From Paraburkholderia sp. BL10I2N1 (GTDB lineage: Bacteria; Pseudomonadota; Gammaproteobacteria; Burkholderiales; Burkholderiaceae), in assembly GCF_004361815.1 (NCBI RefSeq), contig NZ_SNWA01000002.1:1488001-1552000 (forward strand): a stretch of 64,000 nucleotides of DNA. Reading direction: 5' to 3'. Positions 46,048-55,374 of the stretch are shown here, in pieces; within the stretch, counting starts at the first letter, position 1, and each line of letters starts with the position of its first letter. The notes under the pieces were generated by a model. The model was not told where the DNA came from. It worked only from the letters and a program-made list of their open reading frames with translations, and did not search any database. The position numbers and the translations under genes are program-made.

Positions 46048-46104
46048 GCCAACTCCTTCAATGCGTGAAAATCGGAAGCAATCGTGGTCGAGCCAGCTGT
46101 GTGT

Positions 46105-46467
46105 TCAGCCATGCGGCTGAAAACCCGTGAGTATCTGAAGAGCGTGTTTCGGCGGTGCGTGCCGGACAGCCGGCGACTGATGGATCTCCACCGAAACACC
46201 TGCATGGCACATCGCGAGCAGCAGGCGAAACAGATTGACCGCTGGCTCGGGCATGTCGTCCAACGGGAAACGCTCGAGGTACACAGTCGCCTCTTCGGCG
46301 CGCGCAAACATAGCCTCGTAGAATCGCAGGACCTCGGGATAAGGCGTTGTCGAGCGGCAAATCCACCGCTCGTGCGACGTCGGCGTACTCCAGCGATCGA
46401 GAAACTGATCGAGATCCTCGAAACCTTCCGGCAGACGGCGGGAATCGGGCGTCGTGTCGTGAGTCAT
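46105..46467 (-). CDS. Conserved small protein linked to Rieske oxygenase
   Basis: 120 residues: FEDLDQFLDRWSTPTSHERW, then FYEAMFARAEEATVYLERFP and DDMPEPAVNLFRLLLAMCHA. I recognise this helical pattern from small genes beside Rieske oxygenase genes but know of no assigned function. It begins the oxygenase operon, 57 bases before the alpha subunit gene. An accessory role (assembly or electron transfer) is only a guess from position. Confidence 0.7.
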   Translation of the reverse strand: MTHDTTPDSRRLPEGFEDLDQFLDRWSTPTSHERWICRSTTPYPEVLRFYEAMFARAEEATVYLERFPLDDMPEPAVNLFRLLLAMCHAGVSVEIHQSPAVRHAPPKHALQILTGFQPHG

Positions 46468-46773
46468 GGTGCTCCTCCAGATTAGGGCAATGTCGACGGT
46501 CTGTTTTCGGATAATCAGACGCGCCGCTGAATTTTTTTATGCAGTTACTGATCTACTAGATATTGTCGAACTGCGATACGTTTTTGCCGTTTGCAGATTA
46601 CATGAGTAGCACCAGTCGATGTCAACGCGAGTCTGTCGCGCGTTCCGTACTTCGGGATTCCTAGCTTTCTACGGCGATTCCGGCGGCGCCATGCCTGCCG
46701 GCGACCTTGTGGCCGCGACGAGTCTATGCTCGCGTCAGCAACGGAGCCTCTCGGCTGCTCCCTGGTACTGTTT
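46468..46773. promoter_or_regulatory. Promoter region of the Rieske operon with a TTCCGTAC site
   Basis: GTTCCGTACTTCGGGA starts at 46642, 175 bases before the small-gene start. AT-rich sequence lies around 46520-46570 and may contain the promoter. No gene is seen. Confidence 0.5.
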
Positions 46774-47379
46774 TTAATGCAAATGGATCAGCCCGGCCGC
46801 GGCCCCTCCAAACACGGGCACACCGATCCATGTCCAGAGAGCGGTTGTGCCCCGGGACGAGCCGTCAGCGACACGCTCTCGCGCCCGCCCCTGCGCTTCC
46901 AACGGCACTTCGGTGCTGGCGGTTCTGATTTCGGCGTCCTGTCGCTGCATTTGCGCTTCAAAGCGTCGGAAGAAATCATTGACCATGGATCGGGCCACAC
47001 CGTCAATGAGCCGGTGGCCCGCCTGTGTGATCTTGCCGCCCACCTGCGCTTGCGCGGCATAGGTCAGCTCGCAACCCGCGCCTTGCGGCGCCAGGCTCAC
47101 CCGTGCATCGCCCTTGGCGAAGCCAGCGTGTCCGCCCTGCCCCTCGAACCTGATCGTGTAACTATGCGGAGGGCCCATATCGGTCAGCGTGATATTTCCC
47201 TTGAACCTCGTCGCGACGGCGCCGATCCTTACCGTCAACCCGATCTGATATCGGTTCTCGTCGATCGGCTCGACCTTGTCGCAGCCGGGAATGCAGGCCT
47301 CGAGCACGAGTGGGTCGTTAAGTGCTCTCCAGGCATGCTCCCGTGTCACGGTAAACGCGCGGTTTCCTTTTATTTCCAT
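46774..47379 (-). CDS. coxG: CoxG-like SRPBCC-family protein, membrane anchored
   Basis: 201 residues. The CoxG (SRPBCC) fold is seen in MEIKGNRAFTVTREHAWRAL, DPLVLEACIPGCDKVEPIDE and FKGNITLTDMGPPHSYTI, then GCELTYAAQAQVGGKITQAG. A final hydrophobic stretch (TALWTWIGVPVFGGAAAGLI) probably anchors it in the membrane. CoxG recruits CO dehydrogenase-like hydroxylases to the membrane. Here it lies between the oxygenase and its reductase, about 3.5 kb from coxMS, while coxL is largely deleted. Confidence 0.9.
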   Translation of the reverse strand: MEIKGNRAFTVTREHAWRALNDPLVLEACIPGCDKVEPIDENRYQIGLTVRIGAVATRFKGNITLTDMGPPHSYTIRFEGQGGHAGFAKGDARVSLAPQGAGCELTYAAQAQVGGKITQAGHRLIDGVARSMVNDFFRRFEAQMQRQDAEIRTASTEVPLEAQGRARERVADGSSRGTTALWTWIGVPVFGGAAAGLIHLH

Positions 47380-47716
47380 GATTTTCGAGGATTTTCAGTC
47401 CAGTGCCTGCGCAGCGGCACGCTGGGTCAGGAAGCGGGTCCGGTTGGCCCAGTGAGCGACTGTCGTCCACCGGTCACTGCGTCCCGCACACACCCGGGTA
47501 ATCGCTTGAACTCTATATGGGCCTCGGAGGCCGTCCGACCTCGGGGGAGCGTTGACCGCCCGCGAGGCCGCCTTCAGTGCGCGTCCCGGGGGCGGCGGGT
47601 ATTGCCCGCGCTCAAGGCCTCTTGATGAGCGGCGATCCCGAGCAAGTAGCAGACCTCAGCTTCGCGCCTGGTGCGTAGGAAGCATTCGCGGGCAGCGCCG
47701 GAATTCACTTCACGTG
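47380..47716. other. Gap before reductase gene, unassigned
   Basis: About 340 bases. The minus strand stays open over this interval with a reading such as HWANRTRFLTQRAAAQALD before a stop near 47397. The stretch has no recognisable family and no start signal, so I leave it unassigned. It may be a decayed gene end. Confidence 0.35.
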
Positions 47717-48676
47717 TCAGAGATCGAGGACCAGTCGCGCTGTCTTCGAACGCGAGCAACAAGGCGTAAATTGATCATTTACCGCTTGCTCGTCGGGCGT
47801 GAAGAAAACATCTCTATGGTCAGGCACGCCCTCGAGTACACGTGTCACGCACGTGCCACAGACGCCGTGTTCGCATGAAGTCTGTATTTCAACGCCGACC
47901 TCTGCGAGCGCCTGCACCACGCTCTGGTCCTTTTCAACAGGGACGACGCGGCCCGAACTCGCGAGTTGCACTTCGAAACGTCCATCGCTTTCCAACGGTA
48001 TAAGGTCGGCTGAGAAGAACTCATAGTGCAGATGTGCCTCTGGCCAGCCCGCGCCGCGGGCAGCGCTCAATACGGCGTCCATGAAACCCCTTGGGCCGCA
48101 TACGTAGAGATGCGTGTCTGCTTCGGGGTGTGCGAGCGCTGCCGCAATGTCGTATCCTTGATCTGCCGCTTCATCGTCGAAATGAAACTGCACGTTGCTC
48201 GCGTATCGTGAACCGCGAATGCGATCAAAAAATGCCGTGCGCTCGCGTGAGCGCGTGCAGTAGTGCATCTCGAACGGTGCCCCCGTTAACGAAAGACGCT
48301 CCGCCATGCATAGGATAGGTGTGACGCCAATACCACCGGCCAACAATAGGCTGCGCTTTGCCGCGTGCGCGAGCTGGAAGTGGTTCCTCGGCGCACTGAT
48401 TGTCAGGATATCTCCCAACTGCACACGATCATGCATGCCAGCCGAGCCACCGCGCGTCCTGGGGTCTCGCAGCACGGAGATCAAATAGCGGTGACTCTCC
48501 GACGAGTCGTTGCATAGCGAATACTGCCGGGTCATTCCTGCTGGCGTGCAGACATCGATGTGCGAACCTGCGGAGAATGCCGGTAACGGTTTGCCGTCCA
48601 GCGCGACCAACTCGAAACTGCAGATGTCGACGGCCTCCACGGCTTTGGCAGCAACACGAACTTTCAATCCATCCAT
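47717..48676 (-). CDS. VanB-type oxygenase reductase (FMN, NAD and 2Fe-2S)
   Basis: 319 residues. The flavin/NAD part has SHIDVCTPAGMTRQYSLCND, LLLAGGIGVTPILCMAERL and YVCGPRGFMDAVL. The C-terminal plant-type ferredoxin has SCEHGVCGTCVTRVLEG and the last Cys in FTPCCSRS. It moves electrons from NADH to the Rieske oxygenase alpha subunit. I chose the ATG at 48676 (GAGGAA upstream); ATGs at 48697 and 48688 are in frame. A 13-base direct repeat spans these starts. Confidence 0.92.
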   Translation of the reverse strand: MDGLKVRVAAKAVEAVDICSFELVALDGKPLPAFSAGSHIDVCTPAGMTRQYSLCNDSSESHRYLISVLRDPRTRGGSAGMHDRVQLGDILTISAPRNHFQLAHAAKRSLLLAGGIGVTPILCMAERLSLTGAPFEMHYCTRSRERTAFFDRIRGSRYASNVQFHFDDEAADQGYDIAAALAHPEADTHLYVCGPRGFMDAVLSAARGAGWPEAHLHYEFFSADLIPLESDGRFEVQLASSGRVVPVEKDQSVVQALAEVGVEIQTSCEHGVCGTCVTRVLEGVPDHRDVFFTPDEQAVNDQFTPCCSRSKTARLVLDL

Positions 48677-48704
48677 TACATTCCTCATGTCATCCATTAC
48701 ATTC
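48671..48704. repeat. Direct repeat at the reductase start
   Basis: ATCCATTACATTC occurs at 48671-48683 and again at 48692-48704, 21 bases apart, so the start codon region is duplicated in frame. Confidence 0.7.
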
Positions 48705-49512
48705 TTTGTGCCAAGGCCGGTCGGTCAAGCAAGCGCTTCTGGCACGGTTGCAGCGCTCGTCCCCTTGACGATCTGCTCATCCAACCACCCTCCCGATCAA
48801 TTCCCGATTGATTGACACCAACTGCCAGCGAATTTCGCATCGCCGAATGTCCGTTGATAACGATCGTCCCAGTGTTAATGGCTCGCGCAACGCCAAATTA
48901 ACAGCTCACATCGGTCGTATGAATTCCACTTGACAAGCCCTACACCCTGTCGTTAGCGATGACAATGACTTCGTTTTCCGCATCGAACGGACTGACGCAT
49001 AACACGGGGTCAAATACATGCGTTCGCTGGACAAAGCGCCCACCGCGGACTTGGCCAGACGTTCGTCTTCCCTAGTCCCGCGTTTCTCGATGTTTTTCTG
49101 CTCATGAGAACATGACCTTGAAAGGCACGGAATTTCGGCATTATCGATATCGCGATATCGGTAGAGAACCGGATGATGAGAGAAGGAGCTGGAACGCTCC
49201 TGGCGCGAACGCGTCGCAGTGTCTCCATGTTGGATTTCGCTCTGAGGGCATCCGTAGCGCTTATGTTTGTGCCCTTTCCACTCTTTTAAGCGAGCGCTAT
49301 TTCGACGGTCAATGCAGTGCGACGAAATGTTCCGTACTTCGGGCCGACGCTTGGGGTTCCACGTCGCCGGCTCGGAGTTTGTTGGTCGAGCGAGCTCGGG
49401 CTACAGCTCGCAGTACGGAACACTTGAATATACGTCCTTGACGAAACAATCCTTCGCGACGAACCTAGCGAGGCAGATGCAGAATGGCCAAGCAATTTTC
49501 AACGAGGCACTG
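48705..49512. promoter_or_regulatory. Divergent region with an inward-facing TTCCGTAC pair and a weak fourth 40-base motif
   Basis: About 800 bases between the reductase and the hydrolase. GTTCCGTACTTCGGGC starts at 49329 and GCTCGCAGTACGGAAC on the other strand starts at 49407; the 8-mers are about 83 bases apart, the second about 95 bases before the hydrolase start. A weak relative of the 40-base motif, with GCCAGCGAAT, is at 48824-48858. No convincing gene is seen, although in-frame ATGs exist upstream of 49513. Confidence 0.5.
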
Positions 49513-50462
49513 ATGAAAGCAGGCAGACGTCTTCCTGGCAGCCCCGATCCCATGCACACATGGACAGGCGCAGACGGTATCCGGCTAGCGGGCGATTCGT
49601 GGGGCTCTCCCCAAGGCCCTCTCGTCATTTTGCTGCACGGCGGCGGTCAGACTCGCCACGCATGGGGGGTACCGGGGAACGACTAGGCGCCGCCGGATAT
49701 TTCGCTGTGGCCTTTGATGCACGCGGTCACGGCGATTCCGATTGGTCCGCAGAGGGCAATTACAGCCAGGACACGATGGTGCGCGATCTTGGGCACGTCC
49801 TGCTCGCACTAGGCGGACGTCGACCGGTGTTGGTGGGTGCTTCGATGGGTGGTGGCACCAGTCTTGTCGCGGTCGGGGAGGATCGCGTGGATGCCACCGC
49901 ACTTGTCCTGGTGGATATCGTCCCCTACACCGAGCCCGCCGGCGTCGCCCGGATTCAGGCGTTCATGTCGCAAAAGCCGGACGGTTTCGATTCGCTCGAA
50001 GAGGTCGCGGAAGCCATCAGTCAGTATCGTCCCCAACGCCCTCGCCCGCGGAATCTCGATGGCCTCGCCAAAAATGTGCGGCTCGGCGACGATGGGCGAT
50101 ACCGATGGCATTGGGATCCCCGTTATCTGGCTAGCCCGCGCGACCTTCAACGACGTCACGAGCGGCTCTCGGCCTGCGCACGCCGTTTGACGCTGCCCAC
50201 CTTGCTCGTTCGTGGAGGCAGCTCCGACGTCGTCAGTGAAGCGGGTGCTCAAGCGTTCCTCGAGCTTTGTCCGCATGCCGAATACGTCAACGTTGTTGAG
50301 GCCGGGCATATGGTGGCAGGCGACAGAAACGACGTCTTCGGACAAGCGACCCTGGATTTTCTCAGGCGCAGCGTCCCTGTGGGAACGGCACCCGTCCATC
50401 CGCCGCATACTTCCAAGTCGTCGGGCATGTCCTCGGGTGAGGACATCGCGGACATACCCTGA
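49513..50462 (+). pseudogene. Alpha/beta hydrolase, frameshifted in a G run
   Basis: The first part reads VILLHGGGQTRHAWG and then goes out of frame at a G6 run (49664-49669), stopping at 49686. Read one frame over, the protein continues GTGERLGAAGYFAVAFDARG, with nucleophile Ser in VLVGASMGGGTSL and His in VEAGHMVAGDRN, through to 50462. One extra G would restore it, giving a protein of about 316 residues of the haloalkane dehalogenase/MhpC-like fold. I chose the ATG at 49513 (GAGG upstream); 49477 is also in frame. Either a real mutation or a sequence error. Confidence 0.75.
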
Positions 50463-50802
50463 GCCGCCGAGGTCGTGAGGAATGTCCGATATGCCGCCCT
50501 CAGCATGCTGGGGGATTACACCAAGATTTCGCGCGGCTCGTCCGTACTTTCGGCCCCGTACGCAGCATTAAATGCAAGCGTAACGATCCGCTCGCTGGCC
50601 AGACTGGAGCAGCTTCGCGCGGCGCCGTCGAGCGGCCCTGAAACCGCACCGCGCACTCGTGCTCGCATTGTCGAACACGCGTCGGATCCTGGGCCACCAG
50701 CGCCGTCTCGTGGACCTTGTACTCGAGATGATGCTCACATTCGAGCGCGGCAACTGACCGAGCACACGCGGGACTGTCGACCGGTCCGCCACGCGGTGCG
50801 CG
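50463..50802. other. Convergent gap with a degenerate TTCCGTAC site
   Basis: GTCCGTACTTTCGGC near 50540 matches 7 of 8 bases of the island motif. It lies between convergent genes, so it has no obvious promoter to serve. No gene is seen. Confidence 0.4.
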
Positions 50803-51780
50803 TCACGATGGCGACGCTTCGGACGTCCGCAATGTAATTCCGGCCCATGCACCGCTCGCGGAGAGTTCACCAATTAGCTCGACAATCGTGCGCCGAACGG
50901 CCAGCGCCGCCGAATTTACGGGCAACGTATTCGACCAGCACAGGCTCGCCGGACGCCAGAGTTCTGGATCAACAATACGGCGCATCTTAGGGCGGTTCGA
51001 TAACTCGCGCAGTGCCACCGACGACGCAGGCAGGATCGTGCATGCCGCACCCGACTGCGCGAGCGAAAGCAAGGTCGGCAACGAATCGATATCCGCGATG
51101 ATGTTAAGCGGTACCTGCTCTCGCGCGAATGCGCGCTCGAGCAGTAAGCGCAGCCCGTTTGACGCACTTGGCGCCACCAGCGGTACACCGGCGAGTGCTG
51201 CGAGGCTGCATGTGCGTGCGCGCAACGATACTGCGCCTCCCGGCTCGCCGAGCAGATGCAGCCCTTCGTCGAAAAGGGGCCATGCCGTTATTCCAGTCGT
51301 GTTCGACTCCCGAAAAAGGATAGCTAGATCGAGACGTCCGTTCGCGAGCAACTCGTTGATAAAGCCACTCATGCTCTCGAAGTATTGCAGCCGGATGCCA
51401 GGATAGCTCGCGCGCACCCGTTCGAACACGGGAACGGCGAGAATCGAGGTCATCGTCGTCGGAAATCCGATAGCTACGGTCCCGGACTCGACTCCGGCGC
51501 CCTCACGCACGTCCTGCCGCAGTTGCTCCATTTGTCGAAGCACGAGCCTCGCATGACGGTAGAGCGCCTGACCAGCAGCAGTCGGTTTCACCCCTTGCGG
51601 GCTACGGAGCAGAAGCGACACGCCGAGGTCCCCTTCAAGCTTCGCGATCTGCTGACTCAACGATGGCTGTGCAACATAGAGTTTTTCCGCTGCCTTACCC
51701 AGGCTCCCGTATTCGACGATGCTGACGAAGTAGCGAAGCTGGCGAACGTCCATGGCAATTTGAATGGGTGTGGAAGCCAT
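50803..51780 (-). CDS. LysR-family transcriptional regulator
   Basis: 325 residues from the ATG at 51780, preceded by AGGGG. The helix-turn-helix is YFVSIVEYGSLGKAAEKLYV, then QPSLSQQIAKLEGDLGVSLL and LRSPQGVKPTAAGQAL. The effector domain begins GTVAIGFPTTMTSILAVPVF. This is the NAC/Cbl-like LysR group. It is divergent from the MaoC gene at 51887 and may control the MaoC-dehydrogenase set. An internal ATG at 51753 is an alternative start. Confidence 0.9.
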   Translation of the reverse strand: MASTPIQIAMDVRQLRYFVSIVEYGSLGKAAEKLYVAQPSLSQQIAKLEGDLGVSLLLRSPQGVKPTAAGQALYRHARLVLRQMEQLRQDVREGAGVESGTVAIGFPTTMTSILAVPVFERVRASYPGIRLQYFESMSGFINELLANGRLDLAILFRESNTTGITAWPLFDEGLHLLGEPGGAVSLRARTCSLAALAGVPLVAPSASNGLRLLLERAFAREQVPLNIIADIDSLPTLLSLAQSGAACTILPASSVALRELSNRPKMRRIVDPELWRPASLCWSNTLPVNSAALAVRRTIVELIGELSASGAWAGITLRTSEASPS

Positions 51781-51886
51781 AAGATACCCCTATGGCGGGC
51801 ACATTCAAACAGTATTTCCGCTGCGCGGCCGTTTCACATAAAGTCGCCTCATTCTTGGTCCAAACAGCTAACTCGCCGGCTCTGCC

Positions 51887-52744
51887 ATGGAAACGACAAT
51901 GAACCATCCGCAGCCCAGCGACGGACACCGCACAGAGCAGGTGGCCACCGACGTGATCTCGGTCGACCGAGCCGCTGCATTCGCCGCCACGATCGATCAC
52001 GGCGATACTCCCACAGTCGGCGATGCGCTGTCTCCGCTCTGGCACTGGTTGTACTTCTGGTCGGTCAGTCGGCAATCGGCACTCGGGAACGACGGTCACC
52101 CCCGCACAGGTGGCTTTCTTCCGGATCTCGGCCTGCCGCGCAGAATGTGGGCCGGCGGCCGCCTCTTCTTCAATGCCCCCCTGACGATCGGCGAAATCGC
52201 CACACGCAGTTCCCGGGTGCTGTCGGCCAAACACAAAGAAGGACGAAGCGGCCAACTCGGATTCGTCACGCTCGAGCACGTGGTCGAATCTAATGGGGTC
52301 CGGGCGATCCGCGAGGAACAAGACATCGTCTATCGCGGCCTTGCGGAGCCCGGCGTGGCCGCCCCCGCTCCGAATGCGGCGCCCGGCGACGCCAGATGGC
52401 AGCGCGAAATCACGCCAAGCGAAGTGCTGCTGTTCCGGTACTCTGCGCTGACGTTCAACGGTCACCGGATTCACTACGACCGGGCCTACGCGCAGCAGGC
52501 AGAAGGCTATCCGGATCTGGTCGTCCACGGTCCGCTGATCGCTACTCTGCTGCTCGACCTCGTGACGCATGCACTGCCCGGCGCGTCCGTCCGCGAATAC
52601 ACGTATAAGGCCATACGGCCAACCTTTCTTGGCAACGCGTTCTTCGTATGCGGCCGCCTCGCCAACGACGGCCGTTCAATCGATCTCTGGGCAAAAGACC
52701 ACGAAGGCTGGCTGACGATGTCCGGCTGTGCGACCCTCGCCTGA
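51887..52744 (+). CDS. FAS1-like/MaoC dehydratase (itaconyl/mesaconyl-CoA hydratase-like)
   Basis: 285 residues. The N-terminal FAS1-like half has LSPLWHWLYFWSVSRQSALG. The C-terminal half has LLFRYSALTFNGHRIHYDRA and VHGPLIATLLLDLV, with the catalytic His in the GHRIHYD segment. This layout is that of mesaconyl-C4-CoA and itaconyl-CoA hydratases. The gene starts a plus-strand group with an acyl-CoA dehydrogenase and a (broken) CaiB gene, the same set used for C5-dicarboxylates, with a CitE-like lyase downstream. Start 51887 or 51899 cannot be settled. Confidence 0.87.
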   Translation: METTMNHPQPSDGHRTEQVATDVISVDRAAAFAATIDHGDTPTVGDALSPLWHWLYFWSVSRQSALGNDGHPRTGGFLPDLGLPRRMWAGGRLFFNAPLTIGEIATRSSRVLSAKHKEGRSGQLGFVTLEHVVESNGVRAIREEQDIVYRGLAEPGVAAPAPNAAPGDARWQREITPSEVLLFRYSALTFNGHRIHYDRAYAQQAEGYPDLVVHGPLIATLLLDLVTHALPGASVREYTYKAIRPTFLGNAFFVCGRLANDGRSIDLWAKDHEGWLTMSGCATLA

Positions 52745-52780
52745 TTAACTAAATCCGCCACGATCCAAGGGACATATTCC

Positions 52781-53941
52781 ATGAACCACGCATCCGACCA
52801 GTACCGGGATATTCGCGAAGCCGTCCGCGACCTCTGCAACGAGTTTCCTGCGGAATATTTCCGTAAGGTCGACGAGGAACGCGGCTATCCCGAGACCTTT
52901 GTCGATGCGCTGACGAAGGCCGGCTGGCTGGCTGCACTTATTCCGCAGGAATACGGCGGCTCGGGACTCGGCTTGACGGAAGCGTCAGTGGTCATGGAGG
53001 AAATCAATCGGGCCGGCGGCAACTCGGGGGCGTGTCACGGCCAGATGTACAACATGGGCACGCTGTTGCGTCACGGCTCGGCCGAGCAAAAGCAGACGTA
53101 CCTGCCGAAAATCGCGAGCGGTGATCTGCGTCTGCAGTCGATGGGCGTAACCGAGCCGACGACCGGCACCGATACGACCAAGATCAAGACCACCGCCGTG
53201 CGCAAAGGCGACCGCTACGTCATCAACGGGCAGAAGGTGTGGATCTCGCGCATTCAGCACTCCGATCTGATGATCTTGCTCGCACGCACGACGCCGCTTG
53301 CGGATGTGACGAAGAAAAGCGAAGGGATGTCGATTTTCATCGTTGATCTCCGTCAGGCGATCGGCAATGGCATGACGGTTCGGCCGATTCCGAACATGGT
53401 CAATCACGAGACAAATGAGCTGTTCTTCGACAACCTCGAAATCCCTGCCGAGAACCTGATCGGCGAGGAAGGCAAGGGCTTCAAATACATCCTCGACGGC
53501 CTGAATGCGGAGCGCACGCTAATCGCAGCCGAGTGCATCGGCGACGGCTACTGGTTCGTCGACAAAGTGTCGCAATACGTGAAGGATCGCGTCGTGTTCG
53601 GCCGCCCGATCGGCCAGAACCAGGGCGTGCAGTTCCCAATCGCGCGCGCGTTAATCAACGTCGAAGCAGCGAACTTGATGCGCTTCGAGGCCGCACGCCG
53701 GTTCGACGCGCACGAGCCGTGCGGCCCGCAGGCGAACATGGCGAAGCTGCTCGCGGCGGACGCGTCGTGGGAAGCCGCGAACGCGTGCCTGCAGTTCCAC
53801 GGCGGCTTCGGTTTCGCATGTGAATACGATGTCGAGCGCAAGTTCCGCGAGACGCGCCTCTATCAGGTTGCGCCAATCTCCACGAACCTGATCCTCTCGT
53901 ATGTCGCCGAGCACATTCTTGGTCTGCCCCGCTCGTTCTGA
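52781..53941 (+). CDS. Acyl-CoA dehydrogenase, atypical active-site segment
   Basis: 386 residues. EYGGSGLGLTEASVVMEEIN, LRLQSMGVTEPTTGTDTTKI, YVINGQKVWISRIQHSDLM and FHGGFGFACEYDVERKFRETR are in the usual order. The segment that normally reads Y-E-G-T-x-x-x reads LYQVAPISTNLI, so the usual catalytic Glu is not at this place and another residue must act, as in dehydrogenases that use a Glu on a different helix. It follows the MaoC-like gene by 36 bases and precedes the broken CaiB gene by 15. Confidence 0.92.
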   Translation: MNHASDQYRDIREAVRDLCNEFPAEYFRKVDEERGYPETFVDALTKAGWLAALIPQEYGGSGLGLTEASVVMEEINRAGGNSGACHGQMYNMGTLLRHGSAEQKQTYLPKIASGDLRLQSMGVTEPTTGTDTTKIKTTAVRKGDRYVINGQKVWISRIQHSDLMILLARTTPLADVTKKSEGMSIFIVDLRQAIGNGMTVRPIPNMVNHETNELFFDNLEIPAENLIGEEGKGFKYILDGLNAERTLIAAECIGDGYWFVDKVSQYVKDRVVFGRPIGQNQGVQFPIARALINVEAANLMRFEAARRFDAHEPCGPQANMAKLLAADASWEAANACLQFHGGFGFACEYDVERKFRETRLYQVAPISTNLILSYVAEHILGLPRSF

Positions 53942-53956
53942 CGAGGAGCGTCGAAC

Positions 53957-55135
53957 ATGCGCCCGCTCCAAGACATCAAGGTCATCACATTCGAGTACGC
54001 GATCGCTGCGTCGTTCTGCACACGGCAGCTTGCGGATCTCGGCGCCCGCGTCATCAAGGTGGAACGGCCCGGCACCGGCGACTTCGCGCGCAGTTAAGAC
54101 GAACGGGTCTTGGGACTCGCGTCGCATCTCGTATGGACTAACCGGTCGAAGGAAAGCATCACGCTAGACGTGAAACAGCCGTCCGCGATTGCGGTGGTAC
54201 ACAAGCTGCTCGCAGACGCCGACGTGTTCGTACAGAATCTTGCGCCCGGCGCGACGCAGCGCCTGGGACTCGACTACGAAACCCTTCGCCGACGCTACCC
54301 GCGGCTGATCGTCTGCGACATCTCGGGCTACGGTCTGGACGGTCCGTTCCGCGATAAAAAGGCGTATGACCTGCTGATCCAGAGCGAGTCCGGCTTTCTG
54401 AGCATTACCGGATCGGAAGGCGAGCCGGCCAAGGCAGGCTGCTCGATCGCGGATATTGCTGCGGGGATGTACGGCTACACGAATATCCTGGCGGCGCTGA
54501 TCGAGCGCGGGCGTACCGGGCAAGGGCGGCACGTCGAGGTGTCCATGCTCGAAAGCATGGTGGAATGGATGAGCTACCCGCTCTATTACGCGATCGACGG
54601 TCAGACACCGCCCCGCCAGACCGGGGCGTCTCACTCGACAATCTTTCCTTACGGGCAATTCCAGTCCCGCGATGGCAAGACCGTCATGTTGGGCGTGCAA
54701 ACGAACGCGAATGGAAAAACTTTTGCGCGATCGTGACCCGCAAGCCGGAAGTGGCAACGGAAGACCGATTCAGCTCGAACAGCCGCCGGGTCGCGAATCG
54801 CGGGGAACTGGCGCAAATTATCGTGGAAGCGTTTTCGACGCTGTCGGCGTCCCAGGTCATCGAGCGGCTCGAGCAAGCCGGCATCGCGAACGCACGCATG
54901 AACGACATGCACTCAGTCTGGACGCACAAACAGCTCGCCGCCCGCAACCGGTGGACCAAGGTCGGAACCCCCGCGGGTGACATCCCTGCCGTTTGGCCGC
55001 CGGGCATCAATCCCGCGGACGACGCGCGCATGGACCCGGTACCCCGCCCTTGGTCAACATACCGACACGGTCCTGCGGGAGCTCGGCTATAGCGATGACC
55101 AGATCGACACTTTCCACGAAATTGACGCCGTCTGA
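53957..55135 (+). pseudogene. CaiB/BaiF CoA-transferase with one stop and two frameshifts
   Basis: The reading begins at the ATG at 53957 (PLQDIKVITFEYAIAA) but hits TAA at 54095-54097 after GTGDFARS, where relatives have an aromatic residue. It continues DERVLGLASHLVWTN and GCSIADIAAGM (the expected catalytic Asp). A missing base near 54699-54701 shifts the frame before NEREWKNFC, and an extra C near 55042-55045 shifts it again after MDPVP. The end is DDQIDTFHEIDAV at 55135. All parts of a protein of about 390 residues are recognisable but no full frame exists. Confidence 0.85.
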
Positions 55136-55374
55136 CGAGACGTCAGTGCGCCCGTCGGCGCCATTTCAGTCTCTACGTGGCTGAAGCGGCAGGAATCGCA
55201 GGCGCGCAATTTCGCGACATGTGTGAACTTTCGCTTTACGGGCACGCCTTGCAAATTGCGCGGTGGAAAGTGAACGTGGTCCGCGCGGATTGACTTAAAC
55301 GTCCGCCTTGCGCCGCAGCTACGACAAAACGGCCGATTCCGCACTGTGTGAAAGCGGCCGGCTCTTAAGTCGTC
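55136..55374. other. Convergent gap between broken CaiB and ETF-QO genes
   Basis: About 240 bases with two copies of the palindrome CGGCCG near 55333 and 55358 that could form a loop. No gene or motif copy is seen. Confidence 0.35.

Noticed and set aside
47397..47640. Open minus-strand reading ending HWANRTRFLTQRAAAQALD
   Set aside because: Looks a little like a protein C-terminus but no start, family or ribosome binding site could be found.
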